64,000 nucleotides of DNA from Veillonella seminalis (GCF_003992065.1 NZ_RQUZ01000007.1:80476-144475); one strand, 5' to 3'; counted from the first letter of the stretch, positions 29,109 to 38,017 are shown. Translations and numbers: made by a program. Notes: generated by a model from the letters alone, not told the origin.

Positions 29109-30707
29109 TTATTTACGAAAGGCATGTTTAAATTCAATGGTCCCTAAACTCGACCAGAAATAACCGCCAATCGTGTCACGTACCACATACGGCGTAGTGG
29201 TGAAATAAATCGGCATAACCACGGTATCATCAAAAATCATACGTTCCGCTTCATGCATGAGTTCATTACGCAACTTCACATCCGTCGTATTATGAATTCT
29301 GTCTATCAACGCATTATAGGCTTCACTGTGATATTGAGCGTCATTAGCCGAATCATAGAAAACATCGAGGAATGTTTGCGGATCTGCATAGTCACCAATC
29401 CACGATGCACGAGCCACCTGATAATGACCTTCCTCTCGATTAGCCATAAATACTTTCGTTTCCTGATTCTGCAATTCCACCGTGGCCCCCAATTCATTTT
29501 GCCAAATGGCTTGAACCGCTTCGGCAATCGCCTTATGCATTTCATTCGTATTATACAAAATCGTTACGGTAGGCAGCGGTTTATTCGGTCCGTAGCCGGC
29601 CTCAGCCAATAACTTTTTAGCCTCCGCTACATTATAGGCAACCAAATTACCACCTTCCGCTCTAAAATCCTGACCGGTTGACTCATCGGTCAGCCCCGGC
29701 GGCACAAAGGCATAGGCCGGCGTTTTACCGCCATGCACAATGGTATCAACAATGACCTTGCGATCAATAAGCATAGAAAAAGCTTTACGTACGAGCGGAT
29801 TATCAAACGGCGGTGCCGTCACATTAAACACATAGTAATATGTCCCCAAAGACGGTGCTACTTTAAAAAGCCCCAGTTTTGTCAAACGTTCCTGGTCGGC
29901 TACCGGCGGTTCTACCATTATATCAGCCGCTCCCCCTTCTACAAGGGTGAGACGCGTACTCTGCGATTCACTGATCGGCCATTCCATCGCTTTTAATTTA
30001 ACGGCCACCGCATCCCAATAGTTTTCATTTTTCACAAACTGCAATTCCGCACTATGCTGCCATTTTACAAGTTTAAACGGACCGTTGCCGATAAGCGTTG
30101 CCGCGGAAGTCGCCCATGTATCGGGTGCTTTCGAGACAATATCTTCACGCACCGGATAATACGCATGAAATGCCGTCAAACCCAAAAAGTACGGAGCCGG
30201 TGATTCCAAAGTAACGACCAAAGTATGGTCATCCACGGCCTTAACCCCTACATCATCAGCCTGAGCTTTCTCTGTATTATACGCCTCGCCGTTTTTCAAA
30301 GCATACAGCATAAACGCATTATTGGCTGCCACTTCCGGATTTAAAGCCCGCTTCCAAGCATACTCGAAATCATGAGCCGTTACCGGTTTACCGTCGGACC
30401 AGGTAGCTTCCGGCCGAAGATAAAATGTATAGGTCAACCCGTCCGGCGATATAGTCCATGACTTGGCCACAGCCGGTTCCGGTACATCTTTGGCATTTAG
30501 CCGTGTAAGCCCTTCAAAAACAGCCAGCTCTACGGTAGATTCCGGTAAGGTCGAAGACTTGGCCGGATCCAACGTGGACGGCTCCTGCTCTAAGGCATAG
30601 CGCAAGGTATCGGGTGGAATCGACTCACCGCCGCGGCTGCACCCCGCCACGAGCACAAGGCCGGTTAACAAAATTAGCAATACACTGTACATCACATATT
30701 TTTTCAT
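29109..30707 (-). CDS. oppA: Oligopeptide-binding lipoprotein (OppA/MppA type)
   Basis: This 532-residue family-5 solute-binding protein has a lipobox (VLVAGC, acylated Cys at 23) that anchors it to a membrane face. Landmarks include TLDPAKSSTLPES, WSDGKPVTAHDFEYAWKRALNPE, LIGNGPFKLVKW and DYADPQTFLDVF. It captures peptides for the OppBCDF channel encoded upstream. Given the LD-carboxypeptidase fusion after it, murein peptides are a possible substrate, as for MppA. That is inference. Confidence 0.93.
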   Translation of the reverse strand: MKKYVMYSVLLILLTGLVLVAGCSRGGESIPPDTLRYALEQEPSTLDPAKSSTLPESTVELAVFEGLTRLNAKDVPEPAVAKSWTISPDGLTYTFYLRPEATWSDGKPVTAHDFEYAWKRALNPEVAANNAFMLYALKNGEAYNTEKAQADDVGVKAVDDHTLVVTLESPAPYFLGLTAFHAYYPVREDIVSKAPDTWATSAATLIGNGPFKLVKWQHSAELQFVKNENYWDAVAVKLKAMEWPISESQSTRLTLVEGGAADIMVEPPVADQERLTKLGLFKVAPSLGTYYYVFNVTAPPFDNPLVRKAFSMLIDRKVIVDTIVHGGKTPAYAFVPPGLTDESTGQDFRAEGGNLVAYNVAEAKKLLAEAGYGPNKPLPTVTILYNTNEMHKAIAEAVQAIWQNELGATVELQNQETKVFMANREEGHYQVARASWIGDYADPQTFLDVFYDSANDAQYHSEAYNALIDRIHNTTDVKLRNELMHEAERMIFDDTVVMPIYFTTTPYVVRDTIGGYFWSSLGTIEFKHAFRK

Positions 30708-30729
30708 ACGCGACTCCTCATATTGCCGA

Positions 30730-31548
30730 CTAAGGCAATTTATTTTCTAAAAAATCTTTAATACAGCGCCCCATGCGGGCACCGAGCAAAATACCTTCCG
30801 TATTGGGTACTTTGGAAATAAACACAATAATACTAAATGTGCCTTTAACCAGCGGCAACAAACCACCGTCATGTTCCACATCATCAAGGACGCCGGTTTT
30901 GTGGTGAAACACCACATCTTCGCCCCAGTAAAACGGTAATTTATCGCGAAACTGCTGACGTCCCAACAGTTGCCACATTTCGCGGCCTAACGGGCCCGTT
31001 TCCCGTTGACTGTAAATATACTCATATAGAGTCATCAAGTCGAGTACGGTCATTACGTTTTCACGGCCCTCTGCTCTCGCCTTGCTATCCATCATATAGC
31101 GATTTAAACGCGTATCATGCAGTCCCAACGACTTAGCAAATTCATTGACATAGTCCATACCGAGCTTGGTAATCAGTAAATTAGTCGCCCAATTATCGCT
31201 GAGCACCATCATGAGTCGGCATAGTTCCAAATAAGAAAAACGATGATTCGACTCCAGCTCCTGCAAAGCACCGCCGCCCAAAACTTTGGGGGTCTCCGAT
31301 AACTTTACGGTCATATCCAATGCCAAATCGCCGTCCGCTACCTTAGCAAATAATGCAGCCATGATAAGGACTTTTATCATGCTGGCACTGGCATGTACCG
31401 TCGTAAGCCCGCGCCCGGCAATCTCCGCCATAGCCCGTTCATCATCAAGACGAGCCACCAAATAAGAAATCTGTCCATCCGGGGCCGTTTCTTTAATTAA
31501 ATGATCTAATTCTATGCCAAGACCTCTGCCGGCCAGAATTTTTTCCAT
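30730..31548 (-). CDS. Class-A beta-lactamase-like serine hydrolase without signal peptide
   Basis: The 272-residue protein shows all three active-site motifs of the serine beta-lactamase/DD-peptidase fold: SMIK at 56-59, SDN at 117-119 and HKTG at 216-219. The omega-loop ExxLN glutamate of true class A beta-lactamases is not seen; the region reads RYMMDSKARAEGREN, so antibiotic hydrolysis is doubtful. The ATG at 31548 has AGGAGG 8 nt upstream and the N-terminus is hydrophilic, so no signal peptide is missed. It lies inside the opp operon between oppF and oppA, suggesting a cytoplasmic role on imported peptides or wall fragments. Confidence 0.82.
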   Translation of the reverse strand: MEKILAGRGLGIELDHLIKETAPDGQISYLVARLDDERAMAEIAGRGLTTVHASASMIKVLIMAALFAKVADGDLALDMTVKLSETPKVLGGGALQELESNHRFSYLELCRLMMVLSDNWATNLLITKLGMDYVNEFAKSLGLHDTRLNRYMMDSKARAEGRENVMTVLDLMTLYEYIYSQRETGPLGREMWQLLGRQQFRDKLPFYWGEDVVFHHKTGVLDDVEHDGGLLPLVKGTFSIIVFISKVPNTEGILLGARMGRCIKDFLENKLP

Positions 31549-31560
31549 ACCACAAACCTC

Positions 31561-32520
31561 CTAACGCCGCCAACAAGCTACTTTACGTCCTTCACGCAAC
31601 ACTAACGGCGGTTTTGCTTCCCGGCACTGCGCCATTACTTCCGGACAACGCGATGCAAACGGACAGCCCGTAATCGTACTAAGCAGGCTCGGCACTTCAC
31701 CGCTCAGCACCGGACCGATGCTCATATGCGGTGCCAGCGGCGCATTCAATTGAATAAGTGCTTGGGTATAGGGATGAAGCGGATTTTCGTAAACGGCCTT
31801 AGTCGGACCTTCTTCCACAACACCGCCCAAATACATGACGGCAATCCGCTGACTGATATAACGCACCATATTTAAATCGTGAGAAATAAACACATAACTG
31901 ATTTTTCGTTCCGCTTGCAAATGTTCCAAAAGCGACACAATCTGCACCTGAATTGAAACGTCCAAAGCCGAAATCGGTTCATCGCAAATAATACACTGCG
32001 GTTCGCTGATAAGGGCACGGCCTATACCGATACGCTGGCGCTGGCCGCCGCTGAATTCATGCGGATACCGCTCACCTTGTGCCCTGGTAAGACCGACTTG
32101 TTCCAATATGTCATCCACTTTGGCCATTTTGTCGGCATGACTTAACGACACATGACCGGTTGTGCGCACCGTTAAAGGTTCCAACAAACTTTGCCGCACC
32201 GTCATACGCGGATTTAACGAGGCATAGGGGTCCTGGAATACCATTTGAATATGCTGCAATACATGATCTTGATCGGCTGCACTTTCAATCTCACGATTTG
32301 CTACCACAATGCGGCCCGAAGTTTTCGGATATAAACCCATTAAAGTGCGCCCGAACGTAGATTTACCGCAACCGGACTCACCCACGAGCCCCAATGTTTC
32401 GCCGGCGGCCTGTGATAAGGATACACCTTCCAAAGCACGTACCAACTGGCTTTGATGTTTTAAAAAACCGCGTCGAACGGTAAAATGCTTAGTTAAATCA
32501 TGGGTTTCCCAGATATTCAT
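31561..32520 (-). CDS. oppF: Oligopeptide ABC transporter ATPase OppF
   Basis: The 319-residue ATPase has Walker A GESGCGKST, signature FSGGQRQRIGIGRAL, Walker B IICDEPISALD and switch HDLNMV. The C-terminal Cys cluster (GCPFASRCPEVMAQC) is typical of Opp/Dpp ATPases and may bind an Fe-S cluster. It overlaps oppD by 4 nt. It powers peptide import together with OppD. Confidence 0.96.
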   Translation of the reverse strand: MNIWETHDLTKHFTVRRGFLKHQSQLVRALEGVSLSQAAGETLGLVGESGCGKSTFGRTLMGLYPKTSGRIVVANREIESAADQDHVLQHIQMVFQDPYASLNPRMTVRQSLLEPLTVRTTGHVSLSHADKMAKVDDILEQVGLTRAQGERYPHEFSGGQRQRIGIGRALISEPQCIICDEPISALDVSIQVQIVSLLEHLQAERKISYVFISHDLNMVRYISQRIAVMYLGGVVEEGPTKAVYENPLHPYTQALIQLNAPLAPHMSIGPVLSGEVPSLLSTITGCPFASRCPEVMAQCREAKPPLVLREGRKVACWRR

Positions 32521-33566
32521 GATTTCACCGTCCCTTCTGTGTTGACTGCCACTTGTTCCGTCGCTTCAACACCATCGATTAAAGTGCCTTTTTTCACGGC
32601 ACATGGTGTTATTTTAGATTTTGACAACCAACAGCGTAAATTATTTTCCAACTCAGGCATCTCACGAGCACAAATTCGCATAGCTTTCGGGCAACGCGGA
32701 TGAAATGAACAGCCCATCGGCAAACTATATAAATCCGGCGGTTGGCCGCCGATTGCCTGTAATTTTTCAGTGGCACTGGTCGGTAACGATCTTAAAAGGC
32801 CCTGTAAATACGGATGTTTAGGTCTGGCCAACAATTTTTCTACCGGACCTTCTTCTAATACTTGGCCGGCATACATAACGGACATGGTATCACACATTTG
32901 CGCAATAACACGCAAATTATGCGAGATAATAATTAATCCCATGTGCTCTTTTTTAACCAGCTCTTTTAATAATAATAAGATTTGGGCTTCCGTTGTTACG
33001 TCCAAGGCTGTCGTCGGTTCATCGGCCAAGAGTAAACGGGGTTTGCCGGCTAACGCCATAGCAATGACAACGCGCTGACGCATGCCCCCGCTCAATTCAT
33101 GGGGATATTGCGTTAAACGTCGTTCCGGATCGGAAATGCCGACCTTCTGTAATAAATAGGCCGCTTCCCCTTTTACATCACGCAACGTTTCACTGCTCCG
33201 CTCAGCTCGAAGTTTAATCGCTTCGGTCAACTGCGTACCGATAGATAAAATCGGGTTTAGTGCCGTCATAGGATCCTGGAATACCATAGCCACTTCAGAA
33301 CCGCATAAGGCACGCCATAAAGATTCTTTAAAAGTAGTACAATCCATGTCGGCCACCTGAAGCTTATCGGCTTTAACAGAAGTAATATCTCTTGGCAAAA
33401 GTCCCATTAAGGCCTGCAAAGTAACGGATTTGCCGCAGCCCGACTCACCGACAATACCGAGTACTTCACCGGCTTCCAATTTAAGGGATACACCGCGTAC
33501 GACCTCTACATCACCGGCAAAGGTATGAAAGGTTACGCTCAAATTTTCCAAATTAACTAAACTCAT
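32517..33566 (-). CDS. oppD: Oligopeptide ABC transporter ATPase OppD
   Basis: The 349-residue ATPase has Walker A GESGCGKSV, signature LSGGMRQRVVIAMAL, Walker B LLLADEPTTALDV and the Opp C-terminal Cys motif GCSFHPRCPKAMRIC. A ~40-residue extra tail (IDGVEATEQVAVNTEGTVKS) beyond the family end has the Val/Thr/Glu-rich character of the linkers in the S66-M20 and CydDC proteins. It overlaps oppC and oppF by 4 nt each. Confidence 0.96.
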   Translation of the reverse strand: MSLVNLENLSVTFHTFAGDVEVVRGVSLKLEAGEVLGIVGESGCGKSVTLQALMGLLPRDITSVKADKLQVADMDCTTFKESLWRALCGSEVAMVFQDPMTALNPILSIGTQLTEAIKLRAERSSETLRDVKGEAAYLLQKVGISDPERRLTQYPHELSGGMRQRVVIAMALAGKPRLLLADEPTTALDVTTEAQILLLLKELVKKEHMGLIIISHNLRVIAQMCDTMSVMYAGQVLEEGPVEKLLARPKHPYLQGLLRSLPTSATEKLQAIGGQPPDLYSLPMGCSFHPRCPKAMRICAREMPELENNLRCWLSKSKITPCAVKKGTLIDGVEATEQVAVNTEGTVKS

Positions 33567-34480
33567 CGCTTCACCTCTCCTTTCGGGTCTAACGCATTAC
33601 GAAGACCATCCCCAAAGAACGTAAAGCCAAGCATGGTAATGGCAATGGCCAAAGCCGGTGCCACCAACTGGAACGGATACGAACGAATGGAATTAATACC
33701 TTCCGCCGCCAAGACGCCCCAACTAGCCATCGGTGCACTGACACCAAGTCCGATGAAACTCAAGAACGCTTCCGTAAAAATCGCTTCCGGTATAGCCAAG
33801 GTCATGGTAATAATAATCGGTCCCACACAATTCGGTAACATGTGACGGAACAAAATGCGCGAAGCCGGCACGCCCATAGAACGAGCGGCCAACACATATT
33901 CTTCGTTTTTGAGAGTCACAATGCGACTGCGCACAATACGAGCCATGGTGAGCCAATAAGCAATACCCAAGGCTATAAAAATAGACGTCAACCCCGGTGA
34001 TAAAACCACCATGAGCAAAATTACATATAAAAGGAGTGGAATACCGTATAAAATATCGATAAAGCTCATCATCAGGCGGTCTGTTTTGCCGCCGAAGAAA
34101 CCGGCCACACCGCCGTAAATAACCCCGATAACAAGATTGATGGCCGCTGCCACAAAGCCGACCGCCAAGGAAATACGGGCACCATACACAACACGTACAT
34201 ATAAATCACGGCCCAAGGTATCAGTACCGAACCAATGCGCCGCCGACGGAGCCTGATTCGCCTCCGCCAAATTCTGATCCGCATAGGCATACGGTGACAG
34301 CCAAGGCCCCACAATGGCAAGCAACAACATACATATAATGATAAACAAGCCGAACAGGGCCAGTTTATTTTCTTTTAACCGATGCCATGCATTCGGACGC
34401 GGACGATATACAATATCGGCAGGCGGATCGACTGCCACGCCATGAGTGCGTAACGGTAAAAAATCGTCGGTTAACTTCAT
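33563..34480 (-). CDS. oppC: Oligopeptide ABC transporter permease OppC
   Basis: The 305-residue permease has an N-terminal cytoplasmic stretch, a first membrane helix (LALFGLFIIICMLLLAIVGPW), the HWFGTDTLGRDLYVRVVYG signature, and the EAA loop (YVLAARSMGVPASRILFRHMLPN) that couples to the ATPases. It forms the channel with OppB and overlaps oppB and oppD by 4 nt. Confidence 0.96.
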   Translation of the reverse strand: MKLTDDFLPLRTHGVAVDPPADIVYRPRPNAWHRLKENKLALFGLFIIICMLLLAIVGPWLSPYAYADQNLAEANQAPSAAHWFGTDTLGRDLYVRVVYGARISLAVGFVAAAINLVIGVIYGGVAGFFGGKTDRLMMSFIDILYGIPLLLYVILLMVVLSPGLTSIFIALGIAYWLTMARIVRSRIVTLKNEEYVLAARSMGVPASRILFRHMLPNCVGPIIITMTLAIPEAIFTEAFLSFIGLGVSAPMASWGVLAAEGINSIRSYPFQLVAPALAIAITMLGFTFFGDGLRNALDPKGEVKR

Positions 34481-35412
34481 GACGCATCCTCCTCTTCCAT
34501 GGTAACGCGCGGATCCACCAACGGATACAGTAAATCCACCAATAAGTTAAAGCCTACCACCAAAGCGCTGTAGAAAATGGTAACCCCGAGAATAACCGTA
34601 TAGTCACGATTATAGATGGATGTTACGAAATATTTACCCAACCCCGGAATAGCAAAAATCGTTTCCACAATGAAGCTGCCGGTAAGGAGTGCGGCCGCCA
34701 ACGGTCCCAAATACGTTAAGACCGGTAAAATCGCATTGCCAAGAGCATGCTTCATAATGATATCCCAATTGGACAAACCTTTGGCACGTGCTGTTTTGAT
34801 ATATTCCTGCTGCAACACATCAAGCATGGTGGAACGCGTCAAACGGGCGATAAACGCCATCGGTTGAGCCCCTAAAGTCAAAATCGGCAGCACCATATAA
34901 GCCGGCCCCTTCCACAAAGCGACCGGGAAAATCGGCCACACGAAACCCAACCAATATACGAGCAAAGCCCCGATGATAAAGGTCGGCACCGATATACCCA
35001 AAGTGGATCCGAAGGTTATGATATAATCAAGCCATGTATTCGGCTTTAAGGCACTGCCGATGCCGGCCGCTACCCCGCCGATAACCGCAAATACTAAAGC
35101 ACCCAAACCGAGCTGTGCCGATACGGGAAAAGATTCGCCGATAATATCATTAACCGAACGTCCTAAATATTTATAAGACGGTCCCAAATCAAACTGTACT
35201 ACATGTTTCATATAATCCGTATATTGAACCCACACCGGATCATTCAAATGATAGGTTGCTTCAATGGTCGCCTTAATCTGTGGCGGTAATTTCTTTTCTT
35301 CCGTAAACGGTCCGCCCGGAATGGCATGCATGAGCATAAAGGTAATCGTAATTATGGCCCACATAACGACAAAGGCCCCGATTATACGTTTTAATAAATA
35401 GGTACCCACCAA
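34477..35412 (-). CDS. oppB: Oligopeptide ABC transporter permease OppB
   Basis: The 311-residue permease is first in the seven-gene operon. It has the N-terminal helix, IPGGPF motif, and EAA loop (YIKTARAKGLSNWDIIMKHALGN). The start is read as TTG at 35412, with AAGGAG 8 nt upstream; a GTG three bases later is an alternative. A TATAAT-like box on the minus strand lies at 35449-35454. The 243-nt gap to the divergent kinase gene holds nothing else clear. Confidence 0.95.
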   Translation of the reverse strand: MVGTYLLKRIIGAFVVMWAIITITFMLMHAIPGGPFTEEKKLPPQIKATIEATYHLNDPVWVQYTDYMKHVVQFDLGPSYKYLGRSVNDIIGESFPVSAQLGLGALVFAVIGGVAAGIGSALKPNTWLDYIITFGSTLGISVPTFIIGALLVYWLGFVWPIFPVALWKGPAYMVLPILTLGAQPMAFIARLTRSTMLDVLQQEYIKTARAKGLSNWDIIMKHALGNAILPVLTYLGPLAAALLTGSFIVETIFAIPGLGKYFVTSIYNRDYTVILGVTIFYSALVVGFNLLVDLLYPLVDPRVTMEEEDAS

Positions 35413-35655
35413 TCATCACACTCCTTAGTTGATAATTTTTATACATCTATTATACACGAGTTTAGCCTGTTTTCGCTGTATTTATTATCAATTCGTTGAA
35501 TGTGTTCTGTATACATCAATCATCTGTCCTATTAAAAATATAAATTCTGTATATTTACATATGACACTTTATTTTTTAAAATGTAGGTCATACGATACAA
35601 ATCAAGCTTGTCGAGCCAATCGGTGAGCCAAATAATTTAGAAAAGAGGTATGTTT

Positions 35656-36492
35656 ATGAATCCAGTTCCGGTAGTCCTTTCCATTCAAGATATGAGTTCC
35701 ATTGGTCGTTGCTCCCTTACGGTAGCCATGCCGCTCCTCAGCGCCTTCGGCTCTCAAGCGGTACCATTCCCGACCGCCTTATTATGCAACCATTTGGAAT
35801 ACCCGAATTATGAAATGGTCGACTTCTCCGAACATCCTCGTCCGTTCATGGATTGCTGGGAAAAAAACGGTATCACCTTCGATGCCATTCAAAGCGGTTT
35901 CCTCGCCTCCCCTGAGCAAATCCACATCGTAATCGAAGCCATTGAACGCTTTGGCAAAGATAAACCGATTATCGTTGACCCGGCCATGGCGGATGACGGC
36001 AAATTATATGCCGTATACAACGACACCATGGTACAGGAAATGCGTAAACTCATTGCCCACGCGGATATTATCAAACCGAACTATACGGAAGCCAGCTTCC
36101 TCTTAGGACACAAATACGAACCGGAAACGGTCGATGAAGCCAAAATTCGTCAGTTATGTAAAGAACTTCACGAATTAGGCCCTCGCCACGTTATCATGTC
36201 CGGCGTTCCGCATCCGACCGAAGCCATTGTGGCCGTTTACGACGGTGAAACCGATGAATTACAGTTGGTAAGCACCAATCTCGTACCGGTAAAAGCTCAC
36301 GGTACAGGCGATATTTTCACAGCTGTATTAACCGGTGCTTTGATGCAAGGTTATGACACCTTGAAGAGTGCGGAAATTGCCGCCAACTTCACTACCGATG
36401 CCGTTAAATATACGCACGAAACCATCGATTCCATGCGTGACGGCTTGTTATTCGAACGACTCTTGGGTCGTTTGACAGCCTTAATTAAATAG
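35656..36492 (+). CDS. Pyridoxal/pyridoxine kinase (PdxY/PdxK-like)
   Basis: A ribokinase-fold kinase of 278 residues that phosphorylates B6 vitamers. The N-terminus reads VVLSIQDMSSIGRCSL (substrate loop). The family block PIIVDPAMADDGKLY, the KPNYTEASFLLG segment and the anion-hole motif HGTGDIFTAVLTGAL with the catalytic Asp are all present. The ATG at 35656 is preferred over 35650 because GAGG then lies 7 nt upstream. An ECF S-component follows on the same strand, suggesting B6-vitamer uptake and trapping. Confidence 0.88.
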   Translation: MNPVPVVLSIQDMSSIGRCSLTVAMPLLSAFGSQAVPFPTALLCNHLEYPNYEMVDFSEHPRPFMDCWEKNGITFDAIQSGFLASPEQIHIVIEAIERFGKDKPIIVDPAMADDGKLYAVYNDTMVQEMRKLIAHADIIKPNYTEASFLLGHKYEPETVDEAKIRQLCKELHELGPRHVIMSGVPHPTEAIVAVYDGETDELQLVSTNLVPVKAHGTGDIFTAVLTGALMQGYDTLKSAEIAANFTTDAVKYTHETIDSMRDGLLFERLLGRLTALIK

Positions 36493-36530
36493 CATAAAGC
36501 TGACAGGCTTATAAACGAAGCTGACACTCA

Positions 36531-36580
36531 GTAAAGCAACTAAAAGCAACTAAAAGCAACTAAAAGCAGCTAAAAACAGC
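36531..36580 (+). repeat. Five tandem 10-bp repeats between the B6 kinase and ECF genes
   Basis: Five consecutive 10-bp units read gTAAAGCAAC, TAAAAGCAAC, TAAAAGCAAC, TAAAAGCAGC and TAAAAACAGC. The gap is 170 nt. No gene is visible in it. Confidence 0.85.
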
Positions 36581-36623
36581 CGGATGATTAAGCCTGTTAA
36601 ATAAAAGTTTGAGATAAAAAAAT

Positions 36624-36647
36624 AGACAGCCACAATGGTGACTGTCT
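36624..36647 (+). promoter_or_regulatory. Hairpin abutting the ECF gene ribosome-binding site
   Basis: AGACAG-C-CAC (36624-36633) pairs with GTG-A-CTGTCT (36638-36647) around a 4-nt loop. It ends one base before the GGGAGG Shine-Dalgarno sequence (36649-36654). It has no U-run after it, so it could act at translation initiation instead of termination. Confidence 0.45.
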
Positions 36648-36662
36648 CGGGAGGTCTTTGTT

Positions 36663-37172
36663 GTGAATTTAACTGTTCGAGATATTATTTATATCGGTAT
36701 GCTCTCTGCCTTATGTGCACTTGCAACCACTTTACTTATTCCGTTACCGACCGGTGCCATGGTTCACCTCGGTTCCGCCGCCCTATTTACCATTTCCGCA
36801 CTCTTTGGCGGACTCTACGGCGGCCTCGCCGGTGCCATCGGATCCGGCCTCTTCGACTTAGTCATGGGCCACTCAGCCTACACCTTATTCTCCATTGTAA
36901 TCAAAGGTATCTCCGGCTTGATCGTGGGCTACATAGTTGTAGGTTTCCGTCCTAATCCTACAAAAGCACGCGAAGCAACATTTGCACGTCTCTTAGCCGC
37001 TATGTTGGTAGGTGCCGTTTGGACCGCCCTCGGTTATTTGGTAGCCTGGGCGTATGTACTCGACAGTTTCATGGCCGCCGTAGGCAATTTACCGGCCTCC
37101 TTCTTAACCAGCGGTATCGGCATTGTAGTAGCCCTCTTCCTGGTACGGGCCCTACGCAAAATGATTCGTTAA
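36663..37172 (+). CDS. ECF transporter S-component, probably for vitamin B6 precursors
   Basis: The 169-residue protein has about six hydrophobic segments and the small size of ECF substrate-binding S-components. The N-terminal RDIIYIGMLSALCALAT includes the Ala-rich helix that contacts the T-component. GGLYGGLAGAIGSGLFDLVMG is typical of the family. The start is GTG at 36663 with GGGAGG 8 nt upstream. Linkage to a pyridoxal kinase suggests pyridoxine or pyridoxal as substrate. That is inference, and no ECF ATPase/T genes lie nearby. Confidence 0.78.
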   Translation: MNLTVRDIIYIGMLSALCALATTLLIPLPTGAMVHLGSAALFTISALFGGLYGGLAGAIGSGLFDLVMGHSAYTLFSIVIKGISGLIVGYIVVGFRPNPTKAREATFARLLAAMLVGAVWTALGYLVAWAYVLDSFMAAVGNLPASFLTSGIGIVVALFLVRALRKMIR

Positions 37173-37248
37173 GGGATCCTCAGAGTTAACAACCTATACT
37201 ACGTTAACTCTTGGATATATTTCCATCTCATCAATCCTTTCTCTCTAA

Positions 37249-37287
37249 AAAAGGCGCAGCAGTTTCTCCCTGCTGTGCCTTTTTTAT
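37249..37287 (+). terminator. Terminator after the ECF S-component gene
   Basis: AAGGCGCAGCAG (37251-37262) pairs with CTGCTGTGCCTT (37270-37281) with a G-U pair and a 7-nt loop, followed by a T-run. A second stem (AGAGTTAAC/GTTAACTCT, 37184-37213) lies upstream without a T-run. Confidence 0.9.
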
Positions 37288-37316
37288 TGCTTATTCTTAT
37301 GCAATTTGTTAAAAAA

Positions 37317-37372
37317 ACGCCCTATATGGCGTCAAAGATTTAAATATGGTATAATAATAAAGTTCTAGAACT
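37317..37372 (+). promoter_or_regulatory. Extended -10 promoter and palindromes before the DUF805 gene
   Basis: TGG-TATAAT at 37347-37355 is an extended -10 element. A perfect 12-bp palindrome AGTTCTAGAACT (37361-37372) covers the expected transcription start. Another inverted repeat, ACGCC-N6-GGCGT (37317-37332), lies near -35. The layout fits a repressor-controlled promoter. Confidence 0.55.
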
Positions 37373-37388
37373 AGTAAAGGAAGATTTT

Positions 37389-37946
37389 ATGGATATTCTA
37401 TTTAACATAGGGCAAGCATTTGTAATGGGACTCATCGCCTTCGCCATTACCCGTTGGGGCTATGTCAACCAAATTAAAATACTATATCTGCAAGGACGCT
37501 TAAATCGACTTCAATTCTTAATCGGTCTCATTGGTATTTCTATTGTAGTCGGCCTTTTCAACGGCTTAATCAGCTCCCTCATGGATGGTGTAGTCATTTT
37601 GGCTGCTTACTGGAGCGTGCGACTCCTGAGCTTTTTGGGGCACTCCGTGTTCCTATCCTTATATTACGTACTCTATGCCCGGCGTTTGCAGGACTTTTCG
37701 GTACACGGCATTGTCGGTATATGCTGGTGTATATTCATCGCCTTCACCTACCCCTACCTGCCGATAAAATCCACCAGTGCCGCCTTTATGGTGCTCATCT
37801 GGATTGTGAACTTAATCCTGCTCGTCATCCCGGGGACCTCAAAACCTAACAAATACGGTTTACCGGCTATCTGGCCACAGAAACGAGCAAAGCGCCCTCA
37901 GCGCTCAAGAGCTGCTGAACGTCTTAATCGTGAACAGGAACAATAA
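37389..37946 (+). CDS. DUF805-like membrane protein
   Basis: The protein is 185 residues with about five hydrophobic segments. GRLNRLQFLIGLIG near residue 36 and IPGTSKPNKYGLP near 148 match the start and end signatures of the DUF805 family (GR.nR.qFw, PGT.g.NkYG). The C-terminal tail is strongly basic (PQKRAKRPQRSRAAERLNRE). The function of DUF805 proteins is unknown. The ATG has AAAGGAAG about 6 nt upstream. Confidence 0.72.
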   Translation: MDILFNIGQAFVMGLIAFAITRWGYVNQIKILYLQGRLNRLQFLIGLIGISIVVGLFNGLISSLMDGVVILAAYWSVRLLSFLGHSVFLSLYYVLYARRLQDFSVHGIVGICWCIFIAFTYPYLPIKSTSAAFMVLIWIVNLILLVIPGTSKPNKYGLPAIWPQKRAKRPQRSRAAERLNREQEQ

Positions 37947-37975
37947 ACAAACAAAATAGGAAAAGTAATGGGAAA

Positions 37976-38017
37976 TAAAAAACGTTGACGTGCTTAAGCA
38001 CATCAACGTTTTTTTAT
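37976..38017. terminator. Bidirectional terminator between the DUF805 and YvrJ-like genes
   Basis: The inverted repeat 37981-38010 (AACGTTGACGTGCTT / AAGCACATCAACGTT, one mismatch) is flanked by an A-run on the left and a T-run on the right. It can end both the plus-strand DUF805 transcript and the minus-strand YvrJ-like transcript. Confidence 0.88.

Noticed and set aside
36531..36580. CRISPR-like array
   Set aside because: The 10-bp units are contiguous with no spacers, and no cas gene lies in the window.
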